A stretch of DNA of 64,000 nt from Azotobacter vinelandii CA. Its GTDB lineage: Bacteria > Pseudomonadota > Gammaproteobacteria > Pseudomonadales > Pseudomonadaceae. The translations under genes and the position numbers were made by a program. The stretch's first letter is position 1, and each line of letters begins with the position of its first letter. The notes beneath the pieces were generated by a model. The model searched no databases. It was not told the DNA's origin and saw only the letters and a program-made list of their open reading frames with translations. The stretch spans positions 3,276,501 through 3,340,500 of the forward strand of contig NC_021149.1 of assembly GCF_000380335.1 (NCBI RefSeq), in the 5' to 3' direction. Shown here in pieces: positions 17,992 through 24,407 of this stretch.

Positions 17992-18748
17992 TTACACGGA
18001 CATGGCATGCTTTCCCGTCGCGCCCTTCGGGGCCGGTCGATCGAAAAACACGGCGGGGCTGAGATCAAAGCGATCGCACAGCGCATGAATATGGTCTTTG
18101 GACAGCTTGCGAGTCCCGCCCAGCACCATGGACACCATGCTCTTGCCACCGATTTCATTTTTGAAATCATCGGTTTTCGATTGGTATTGATCCATCAGGG
18201 TGCGTAGTACGGCAGCTCCACTGTCCAGGGTGGCGAGCTTGCGGTTGAACTCGGTGAACTCGGGCGACTCGTCTTCCCAGCGTTCGATGGAGGCCGAAAG
18301 CAGGTCTATTGCTGCAAGGGCGGAAGAAGCTCATTCGGCTTTGGATGGAACAGGGTGGTAGGTGCCCGGGCAATCAACCCATTACCGAAATCAGCGGATG
18401 GCATGTCCATCATCTGGTCAGGCGGGTAGACGGCGGGCCGGACATCAACTCCAACCTGGTCATGGTGCATCCGAACTGTCATAACCAGATTCACGTCAAT
18501 GGTCTCAAGGTGGTGAAGCTGGTTCGCGAAAGCGGGCTTTGAAAGGCTTGAGCCGTATGAGGGGAAATTCTCACGTACGGTTCTTAGGGGGGGGATGGGC
18601 CAGCAATGGCCTGTCCCTACCCGACTTCAATCAGCTCATCCATCAAAGCCAGGGCCTGTTCGTATTCCTGCCCGCTGCGGATTTCGACCAGAAAGCGGGC
18701 CTCGGCGAACAGGGAGCGGGCTTGGTCTTTGAGGTTGGCGAAATTCAT
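17992..18748 (-). pseudogene. higA: HigA-type antitoxin gene split by a group II intron remnant
   Basis: The reverse strand encodes an antitoxin in two pieces. The N-terminal piece (ATG at 18748 to about 18625) reads MNFANLKDQARSLFAEARFL and ends ALMDELIEVG. The C-terminal piece (about 18310 to 17992) resumes with LLSASIERWEDESPEF and carries the helix-turn-helix block GGKSMVSMVLGGTRKLSKDH. Between them lies foreign sequence ending in a group II intron domain V and encoded on the opposite strand. The start shares one base with the toxin stop (TGATG). The gene cannot make an intact antitoxin unless the fragment is removed, and an antisense, 5'-truncated intron cannot splice. Confidence 0.75.
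18310..18624 (+). mobile_element. 3' end of a group II intron (HNH domain, domains V and VI)
   Basis: The forward strand encodes KKLIRLWMEQGGRCP, GWHVHHLVRRVDGG and VMVHPNCHNQIH, the HNH endonuclease tail of an intron-encoded reverse transcriptase, ending at 18542. Immediately after comes a domain V (18550-18583, GAGCCGTATG ... CGTACGGTTC with a GAAA-type loop) and a domain VI-like hairpin (18591-18622). The reverse transcriptase, maturase and domains I-IV are missing, so this is a dead 5'-truncated copy. Exact ends are estimated to within about 10 bp. Confidence 0.85.
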
Positions 18749-18930
18749 CAGTCAGACTCCTTGGCATATTTGCGACAGAGCTTGTCGTACTCAGCATGGG
18801 TCACGATGTGCTTGACATACAGGCGATTGTCCCTGAACTCGATGAAGGCAATCATGCGCAGGTTGTTACCACCGATATCGATAACCCACCATTTGTCTTT
18901 GTATTTGAAATTATCCAGGCTGGGGAACAC
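18748..18930 (-). pseudogene. higB: HigB-type toxin, 5'-truncated
   Basis: The frame encodes FPSLDNFKYKDKWWVIDIGG, NNLRMIAFIEF and LYVKHIVTHAEYDKL, the second half of a HigB/RelE-fold mRNA interferase. The first ~40 residues are absent. Upstream the frame runs into a G/C-rich stretch (ATGGGCGGGCCGTG...) also seen near 26204 and then into repeat R4. The toxin is therefore broken and its split antitoxin follows directly. Confidence 0.75.
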
Positions 18931-18972
18931 GGCATGGGCGGGCCGTGCGTGAGGGCTTCGGCCCCGCTTGCC

Positions 18973-19047
18973 GTAGGGTAAGTAACTCGCGCAGCGATTA
19001 CCCACCGTTGGCATCGGCGGACAAGGCTGCGCCGTTGTCCACCCTAC
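18973..19047 (+). repeat. Dispersed multi-hairpin repeat, copy R4
   Basis: Complete copy immediately upstream of the truncated higB. The second hairpin carries compensating changes (GCGGACAA with TTGTCCAC), which supports conservation of the fold rather than only the sequence. Confidence 0.85.
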
Positions 19048-19093
19048 TTGCTTGGCGGGTGTTGGTGGGGGCGGCGTGATAGGCGGGCAGGTC

Positions 19094-19130
19094 GTAGGGT
19101 GGGCAGCTCGCGCAGCGAGTGCCCACCCTG
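19094..19130 (+). repeat. Dispersed repeat, half copy R5
   Basis: Only the outer-left arm and first hairpin are present (GTAGGGTGGGCAGCTCGCGCAGCGAGTGCCCACCC region). The first hairpin stem is changed on both sides (GGGCA with TGCCC), again a compensated change. Confidence 0.75.
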
Positions 19131-19142
19131 TGCGCCCGGAGG

Positions 19143-19520
19143 TTATGCCCGGGCGCGGGGAGTCGGCTTGATGAGGCTTTCTGCCGGGATACCGAACAGG
19201 CTGTGCAGCTTCCAGATCATCGGCAAGGTCAGCGAGCGGGTGCCGTTCAGCACCTCATAGACCCGGTTGGTGCGGCCGATTGCCGGACTCAGATCGCTGG
19301 CGGTCAGCCCCAACTGCTCCATGCGGAATTTGATGGCATCGACAGGGTTGGGAAGATCCACCGGGAAGTGCTTGGCTTCGTAGGCTTCCACCAGCGTCAG
19401 CATGACCTCGAAGCGGTCACCTTCCGGGGTGCCCGGCTCAGGCTCATTGTCGAAAAGCGGCGAAAGTGCCTTAAGCGCCGCGCGGTAGTCCTGATCGTTA
19501 CGAATCGGACGAACGTTCAT
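19143..19520 (-). CDS. higA: HigA-family antitoxin (XRE helix-turn-helix)
   Basis: This 125-residue protein starts at ATG 19520, eight bases after GGAG; a GTG nine bases upstream overlaps the toxin stop and is less likely. It reads VRPIRNDQDYRAALKALSPL, then GTPEGDRFEVMLTLVEAYE, and has the HTH block IKFRMEQLGLTASDLSPAIG with EVLNGTRSLTLPMIW. It is a typical HigA that represses and neutralises HigB. Only the last 32 residues of a HigB gene remain upstream, so it is an orphan antitoxin. Confidence 0.88.
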   Translation of the reverse strand: MNVRPIRNDQDYRAALKALSPLFDNEPEPGTPEGDRFEVMLTLVEAYEAKHFPVDLPNPVDAIKFRMEQLGLTASDLSPAIGRTNRVYEVLNGTRSLTLPMIWKLHSLFGIPAESLIKPTPRARA

Positions 19521-19525
19521 GGCAT

Positions 19526-19624
19526 TCACTCCATTTCAACGGTATCGGCATCGATGGCATCGTATTGTCGGTGCGTGCCGATGAACTTGATATAAATGGC
19601 GCCGAAGCGATAAGCCACCCGGCC
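19526..19624 (-). pseudogene. higB: HigB toxin C-terminal remnant
   Basis: Directly before the higA start, the frame GRVAYRFGAIYIKFIGTHRQ, YDAIDADTVEME and stop is the C-terminus of a HigB toxin (the FIGTHxxYD motif is diagnostic). It begins two bases after the brnA stop codon, so the rest of the toxin was deleted at this junction. Confidence 0.8.
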
Positions 19625-19626
19625 AA

Positions 19627-19932
19627 CTAGTCGTGGCTGTGCTCCCGTACGTACTCCTTGAGCGCCTGGTCGAGACGGGTCTGCCAGCCGCTGCCGCCGG
19701 CCTTGAAGTAGGCCAGCACCTCGGGAGACAGGCGCAGGGAAACCTGCTGCTTGGTCGGCGCCTTCTGCGGGCCGCGCTCGCCGCGGCGGCGAACGGTGGC
19801 GGCATCCCAGAAGGCATCCACGGCCGTAGGGTCGTTCGGGTCATAGAGATCGTCGGCATCGCGCGCCACCGGCTCGTCGGCGGCTGCTTCGGCCTTGACG
19901 CGCTGCCAGTCAGTCTTACTGGAGTGCTGCAT
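19627..19932 (-). CDS. brnA: BrnA-family antitoxin
   Basis: This 101-residue protein starts at ATG 19932 (AGTAAGACTGACTGGC follows). The N-terminal half is acidic and disordered (AEAAADEPVARDADDLYDPND); the C-terminal ribbon-helix-helix domain includes APTKQQVSLRLSPEVLAYFK and WQTRLDQALKEYV. BrnA dimers bind the promoter and neutralise BrnT. The start overlaps the toxin gene by 17 bp. Confidence 0.88.
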   Translation of the reverse strand: MQHSSKTDWQRVKAEAAADEPVARDADDLYDPNDPTAVDAFWDAATVRRRGERGPQKAPTKQQVSLRLSPEVLAYFKAGGSGWQTRLDQALKEYVREHSHD

Positions 19933-20185
19933 AGCGTTTCCTCTCCTGTTTCGAGGCACGGCGCAGCGAGATAGCGCGGATATCCTCGCCACGCTCGACG
20001 TATACCAGTACCAGAACCACACCCATTACCTCGACCATCGCGACATCCATCAGGCGTTCCTCGTCCCGACGCGGCGAACTCAGGGTGATCTTGTTCGGCG
20101 CGTCGTACACCAGCCCCGCGTCGGCCAGATCGAGGCCGTGCTTGGCCAGATTGCTTGCGCGCTTGGCTTCGTCGTAGACAATCAT
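19916..20185 (-). CDS. brnT: BrnT-family ribonuclease toxin
   Basis: This 89-residue protein reads IVYDEAKRASNLAKHGLDLA, then DEERLMDVAMVEVMGVVLVL and YVERGEDIRAISLRRASKQE. The DxxKxxxNxxKHG start and the RAISLRRA block are diagnostic of BrnT, a RelE-like translation inhibitor. It is the first gene of the brnTA operon and appears intact, as does the antitoxin, so this module may be active. Confidence 0.9.
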   Translation of the reverse strand: MIVYDEAKRASNLAKHGLDLADAGLVYDAPNKITLSSPRRDEERLMDVAMVEVMGVVLVLVYVERGEDIRAISLRRASKQERKRYAALQ

Positions 20186-20278
20186 GGTCTTATCGTATAG
20201 ACAAAAAAATATCGGGCAAGTCGGAGTCGCGTCTTGTCGGACGTTCGGTCCGGCAGCGCAGCCGCGCGGTGGTCAGCC

Positions 20279-20353
20279 GTAGGGTGGGTAACTCGCGTAG
20301 CGGTTACCCGCCATTGGCATTGGTAAACAAGGCTGCGCCGTTGTCTGCCCTAC
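20279..20353 (+). repeat. Dispersed multi-hairpin repeat, copy R6
   Basis: Complete copy between brnT and the next toxin-antitoxin pair. The second hairpin is slightly degenerate (GTAAACAA with TTGTCTGC). Confidence 0.83.
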
Positions 20354-20382
20354 TTGCTCGGTCAAGAGCATGATTGTGACCC

Positions 20383-20670
20383 TTAGCCCGCCAGCGCTCG
20401 AATGACGTGCTCCGGGTCATTGTGGATGGCGCGCAGCAGAGCCTTGGCCGGGCCGGTCGGCTCGCGGCGGCCTTGCTCCCAGTTGCGCAGAGTGCCCACC
20501 TGCACATCGATCATCGCGGCAAACTTGGCCTGCGAAAGACCGGTGGCCTTGCGGATCTGCTTCACCTGCAAGGCATCCACGGTGAACTCGCGGGACGGCT
20601 GGCGTTCGCCGCGAACGATTTCGTCCATTTGCACGACGCTTTCCATGAGGTCGTCGAAAAACTTACTCAT
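20383..20670 (-). CDS. NadS/HigA-like XRE antitoxin
   Basis: This 95-residue protein starts at ATG 20670. It reads MSKFFDDLMESVVQMDEIVR, then GERQPSREFTVDALQVKQIR, and has an HTH block with GLSQAKFAAMIDVQVGTLRN and WEQGRREPTGPAKALLRAI. This is the NadS/YgiT-like single-HTH antitoxin pattern found with RelE-fold toxins. It follows the toxin gene by 5 bp. Confidence 0.85.
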   Translation of the reverse strand: MSKFFDDLMESVVQMDEIVRGERQPSREFTVDALQVKQIRKATGLSQAKFAAMIDVQVGTLRNWEQGRREPTGPAKALLRAIHNDPEHVIRALAG

Positions 20671-20675
20671 GATGG

Positions 20676-20990
20676 TTACCTCCACGTCTCGATGATGCGT
20701 TTGAGCGCTTTGCGCTCGTCGGCAGTCAGGTCATCCTTCTCGTTCTTCGGATAGATCAGCAGCAGGGCGATCTGCGATTCCGAGACGAAGTGATAGTAGA
20801 TAACCCGGGAGCCACCCCGTTTTCCATGCCCCTTCGAGGCGACACGCACCTTCCGAATGCCTCCAGTGCCCTCGATGACATCGCCGGCATCGAGGCGCTC
20901 GGCCAGCGTCTTCTGGAAGGCTGCATAGCTGTCGTCATCCAGCAACTCGCGCAGGCATCTGGTGAATATGGGGGTTTCGATGAATATCAT
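20676..20990 (-). CDS. RelE/HigB-fold toxin
   Basis: This 104-residue protein starts at ATG 20990 and reads MIFIETPIFTRCLRELLDDD, then YAAFQKTLAERLDAGDVIEG, TGGIRKVRVASKGHGKRGGS and RVIYYHFVSESQIALLLIYP. The G(I)RKxR...GKRGGxRVIYY block is the signature of the RelE-like toxins paired with NadS-type antitoxins; such toxins block translation by mRNA cleavage. Toxin-first order and tight spacing fit. The module appears intact. Confidence 0.88.
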   Translation of the reverse strand: MIFIETPIFTRCLRELLDDDSYAAFQKTLAERLDAGDVIEGTGGIRKVRVASKGHGKRGGSRVIYYHFVSESQIALLLIYPKNEKDDLTADERKALKRIIETWR

Positions 20991-21069
20991 GCGAGCAATA
21001 TACGCCATTGGCGCACACCGTACAATATCACTGTACCAGTGGCGCCCTACCTGTCAGCCTCCCGCGAAC

Positions 21070-21144
21070 GTAGGATGGGCAATTCGCGCAGCAATTGCCC
21101 ACCACCTGCATCGGTAGACAAGGCTGCGCCGTTGTCTACCCTAC
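21070..21144 (+). repeat. Dispersed multi-hairpin repeat, copy R7
   Basis: Complete copy with a first hairpin changed on both sides (GGGCAATT with AATTGCCC), a compensated substitution. It lies upstream of the RelE-like toxin gene. Confidence 0.85.
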
Positions 21145-21382
21145 TTGCTGTTCTCCTCACGGATGTCACGGTGATCATCACTGCACTCGATCCAACCTTG
21201 CTTATGCGAGCTCTTGCGCAATACAGGCTCAAGATACCGTTCGGATTCACCGAGCGAGTGCGGAGAGCCGGAGAACTATCTACGGAGCAGGCTCGAGGCC
21301 TCAGGGTGGATCCGTCTTCCTGGCCCTCCTTCCGATGATCAGTCGGAGACTATCGCCGACTGGCGGCGGCTAGTCGACATAC
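21145..21382. other. Spacer between repeats R7 and R8
   Basis: About 240 bp between two repeat copies with no supportable gene; short frames here lack ribosome-binding sites. It could be a degraded former cassette. Confidence 0.4.
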
Positions 21383-21454
21383 AAGGGTGGGTAGCTCGTA
21401 GAGCGATTGCCCGCAGTGGCATCGGTAGACAAAGCTGGTCCGTCGGTTACCCTG
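21383..21454 (+). repeat. Dispersed multi-hairpin repeat, copy R8 (degenerate)
   Basis: Recognisable (AAGGGTGGGTAGCTCG, GGCATCGGTAGACAA) but with several uncompensated changes; the right arm reads GTTACCCTGCG. It sits 36 bp before the AT-rich PD-(D/E)XK gene. Confidence 0.7.
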
Positions 21455-21490
21455 CGCGCTGCGCTTCTTGGATGCTGAGTAGGAAAACCA

Positions 21491-22696
21491 ATGAAAGAAA
21501 ACGAATTGCAGCGAGAGATTTACGCTCTGGTGCGAGATGGGAAGCTTGCGGAGCACATAAGTAGTAGAGGTGTGAGATCTTTAAAAGGCTTTATTAAAGC
21601 AGCCAGAACTGAGTCGTACGAGTTTTCGATGATCAAGATTTTGCGTGATAGGTATGCGAAATCTGCTCTCTGGATCTACAGAAAGCTGAGCGAAGAAATT
21701 ATGTCTATTATAGGCGGGGAGAATACATCAAATATTTCTTTAAATGGGGTGGAAAGGCTTTATCCAGATATACTGGCTCATAATGAGGAAAGGAATTTTT
21801 TCTTATTTGAATTAAAGGTTGGTAGTAAAACAGAGCGCGAGGCGATAACTGAGATTTTTGTGTACATATTCGAAGTTAGGAATCATTTGCCAGGTCTGAA
21901 TATTGGGGAGATCTCGATAATAATAATTTCCGAAAGCTTTGGTGTTCTGCTATCGCATGCGGTAATGCAGTTGATAGGTTTTTATGGGGTTAAGGTGATT
22001 TGTTTGAGGGCTAGAAGGCATCAAGAGTTGATTCTTGAATTGTACAATCCTTCCGAGGTCATTACGGATAATGAAGTTCCGTTAAGCAAGGAGTCTTTCT
22101 CAACGTGCTCTCTGGTACTTTACCATTCGGGGCAACGCAGTAGAAGAGCAAATCAAGATATCATGAAGGTTTTCAATGTTGCGGAGGGCATGCCTCTTGA
22201 GAGGGCTAATCAACTTGGGTCAAATGGGTTCCTTGTTTTGTATCGAAATAGTCTTTCGGATGATTGGGATGGTTGCGTTGCTAGGTTTTATATAACAATT
22301 GCGATAATAAATCCATTTAAGCTGCTTGATGAGCTTATGCTCGGCGCACGCACTACCCCTCTGGCAAAGAGACTGTATGAAATGTATTTGGAGGAGAGCG
22401 ATCATTTGCAGAATCACTTTGGGGAAATAGTGGAAGAGTGCGAGGATTTTTTGGGTAAGTTTTATAATGTTTCTCGCGAGACATATGCAAGTTATGATAT
22501 GTTTGAAAGATCTGTTGTGGGGTGGGATTCCTATGCTTTGAGGTGTAATTCATGGGGTGAGTTTGGGCGGTTTGTGCGGGGGATAACTTATGGTGGTTCT
22601 AATGCGTATGGTTTTTTTGATTCTGAAAGAGATCATACTGACCCGATTGATTTCTTTGAAACTTTAAATAATATTTTTGAGTGTGGTGCTTATTGA
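21491..22696 (+). CDS. Putative PD-(D/E)XK nuclease-fold protein, AT-rich
   Basis: This 401-residue protein is encoded by DNA much richer in A/T than its surroundings, a sign of transfer. Residues 91-110 carry YPDILAHNEERNFFLFELKV: Pro92-Asp93 and Glu107-X-Lys109 form the PD...ExK centre of restriction-like nucleases, followed by an acidic helix (TEREAITEIFVYIFEVR). The rest, including a C-terminal half rich in aromatic residues, is unfamiliar. It starts at ATG 21491 after a TAGGAAAA site. Its position next to toxin-antitoxin and Abi-like genes suggests phage defence. It could also be a repair-type nuclease; function is inferred from one motif. Confidence 0.6.
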   Translation: MKENELQREIYALVRDGKLAEHISSRGVRSLKGFIKAARTESYEFSMIKILRDRYAKSALWIYRKLSEEIMSIIGGENTSNISLNGVERLYPDILAHNEERNFFLFELKVGSKTEREAITEIFVYIFEVRNHLPGLNIGEISIIIISESFGVLLSHAVMQLIGFYGVKVICLRARRHQELILELYNPSEVITDNEVPLSKESFSTCSLVLYHSGQRSRRANQDIMKVFNVAEGMPLERANQLGSNGFLVLYRNSLSDDWDGCVARFYITIAIINPFKLLDELMLGARTTPLAKRLYEMYLEESDHLQNHFGEIVEECEDFLGKFYNVSRETYASYDMFERSVVGWDSYALRCNSWGEFGRFVRGITYGGSNAYGFFDSERDHTDPIDFFETLNNIFECGAY

Positions 22697-22708
22697 TGAA
22701 TATGTCTA

Positions 22709-22782
22709 GCCGGGTGGGAGCTCGCGGAGCAATTACCCACCATTGGCATCGGCAGACAAGGCTGCGCCGTTGTCTACCCTAC
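22709..22782 (+). repeat. Dispersed multi-hairpin repeat, copy R9
   Basis: Nearly complete copy immediately after the PD-(D/E)XK gene; the left outer arm is CGGGT. A short leftover of the second hairpin (CCGTTGTCTA) follows at about 22792. Confidence 0.8.
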
Positions 22783-22809
22783 TTTCTACTCCGTTGTCTA
22801 GGCTGCGTA

Positions 22810-23546
22810 CTAGTAAAGGTTGTAGTCAATCCCAACCTCTTTTAATACTTCGTTAAAATCCTTGTTTTCTCGTAAGTATTCTGTTGAATGGTATTCCATG
22901 AACTGCAAGCTGATCATTATTAGTCGGAGTAGGGAGAAATCTGTGAAGTTTACTAGGGTAAGGATGTGCGATCTTCTATCCTCGTAGTCAAATCCATGGC
23001 TATCGCTCAGCTTGTCAGAGATCATTTTTACTATGATGTAGAAGCTTCGAGTGAGACCAAATATTTTTTCCTTCGAGTCAATTTTCTCTAAAAATTTACG
23101 CACATCCTCATTGGAGCCATTCGTATCCCTGACTCTTTCTATCTCATCCTCAATCTCCATGACGGCTTCAATGCTGCACTTTGTAAATTCAGTGTCATGC
23201 TGACCGAACTCAACCTTCAAAGCATCGAAAAGCTCTTTTTGGGAGTTGATCATGCCAAAAAAAGCGCCTCAAAAGAACGAAGCTTTTCGGATTTTTCATT
23301 TCTCTTCAGTTCAGACCTTAGGCCTTCATTGGCTTCGTTTTGCAATGATAATGACTTTATTAGCAAGACGAGAGCGATGAAGCTAAGGATCGGATTTAAC
23401 AGTCCGCCAACATAATCGCCAAGCTGCCCCCATACGGCGGTGTCTTCAGAAAAGGAGTAATCTAGTAGAAAATAGAATTGAGCAATGTACGACGTGAAGA
23501 CCACGATGAACATGGCCGCCGCCGCTGCTACATATCTATTGATCAT
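22810..23546 (-). CDS. AbiC-like phage-resistance membrane protein, frameshifted at a T7 run
   Basis: Two overlapping reverse frames make one protein. The first (ATG 23546) has two membrane segments (AAAAAMFIVVFTSYIAQFYF; GGLLNPILSFIALVLLIKSL), then a coiled coil ending RSFEALF. The second continues MINSQKELFDALKVEFGQHD with long helices to Tyr. Together they match the putative AbiC pattern (WGQLGDYVGGLLNPILSF, FEALFF-x-M). The join is at C-TTTTTTT-GGC near 23262: reading U UUU UUG with a -1 slip restores FEALFFGMINSQ. This could be programmed frameshifting, phase variation, decay or a sequencing error. The DNA is AT-rich. It follows and overlaps the gene upstream. Confidence 0.6.
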
Positions 23547-24362
23547 TGTAGAATCCCTTGACGATGTATTTGATTACTCGACCGTCCATCAGTTTAATTG
23601 GGCTAACTGATATCTTCAAGAATTTCCACTTCTCACTGCTCATTCCATTATTGTAGTTTAGGTTTTCTGAAAATAATTTTTTGCCTCCATGTTTACATCG
23701 CGATAGCCAACGCCGAATCCGAAAGCTACCGTCTCATCGGCATCTTTCAGTAGCAAGCGCCCATTGCCAGTGTTGATGTTAAGCCTGGCAATGCTGGCAA
23801 TGATGTCTATTTTTTGCTTGTCCTCTTTTGCTTGTAGAACTTCTGCGGCGTGTTTGTCAAAGTGGCTGATTACAACTTGCTCGCTAGCGCTTTTTCTGAA
23901 TCTTAGCTTAACGTCATAATTAAATTTTGTAGAAACTTCGTGAACGTTGTTGAGAGGCGATTTTCGCAGTTGCTTGACTAGGCCTTCAATTGTGTCGCCA
24001 AGGTTGTCTACTATTTTTTGGGCCTTGGCTGATAATTGCTCGCTCTCCTTGTAAAGTGACTCGCTGATAAAGTAAGAGATTAGTTCGGAGAAAACTGTCT
24101 TTCCAATTGAGTTGAACTTTCTCTTGAGTTCTTCGTCATGGATGTCTAGGCTAAATGTGTGCCCGTAGGATCCTTTGAAGCTTTTCTTTAGCGTTGTTCT
24201 AACTTTTCCTTTGTGTGATAATCGCTCTGAAATTTTCTCGGAGAGAACTGTTTCGCCTATAGTGCGTATTGCATCAGATGTTCCCTGTAATGTATCAAGA
24301 CCAGCCTTCATGTCCACCGATTGTTCTGGGGTGTCTATAATAACGTCGAGGTTCAGTGACAT
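23536..24362 (-). CDS. Unknown AT-rich gene partnered with the AbiC-like gene, frameshifted at an A6 run
   Basis: The main frame (ATG 24362 to 23658) encodes 234 residues: MSLNLDVIIDTPEQSVDMKA, a basic TLKKSFKGSYGHTFSLDI segment, helices, then FGFGVGYRDVNMEAK. After GCA-AAAAAT a -1 shift lets it run on as KKLFSENLNYNNGMSSEKWK, FLKISVSPIKLMDGRVIKYI and stop at 23536, overlapping the AbiC-like start by 11 bp. The extension has the same codon style and a plausible fold, so I read one gene of about 275 residues. The A AAA AAT heptamer is a -1 slippery sequence. No function is recognised; the tight overlap suggests a two-gene defence unit. Confidence 0.5.
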
Positions 24363-24407
24363 AAATTCTCTTTACTTTCATGTGTCGATATAATCTGAGC
24401 TGTTATT

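Noticed and set aside
15339-22782. The repeat series as a CRISPR array
   Set aside because: Spacings are irregular and hundreds of bases long, and the intervals contain genes; the repeat is a long multi-hairpin unit, not a short CRISPR repeat.
15339-22782. The repeats as canonical integron attC sites
   Set aside because: The outer arms read GTAGGGT/ACCCTAC and lack the invariant GTT/AAC core; no integron integrase gene is present. The resemblance is limited to same-orientation hairpins between genes.
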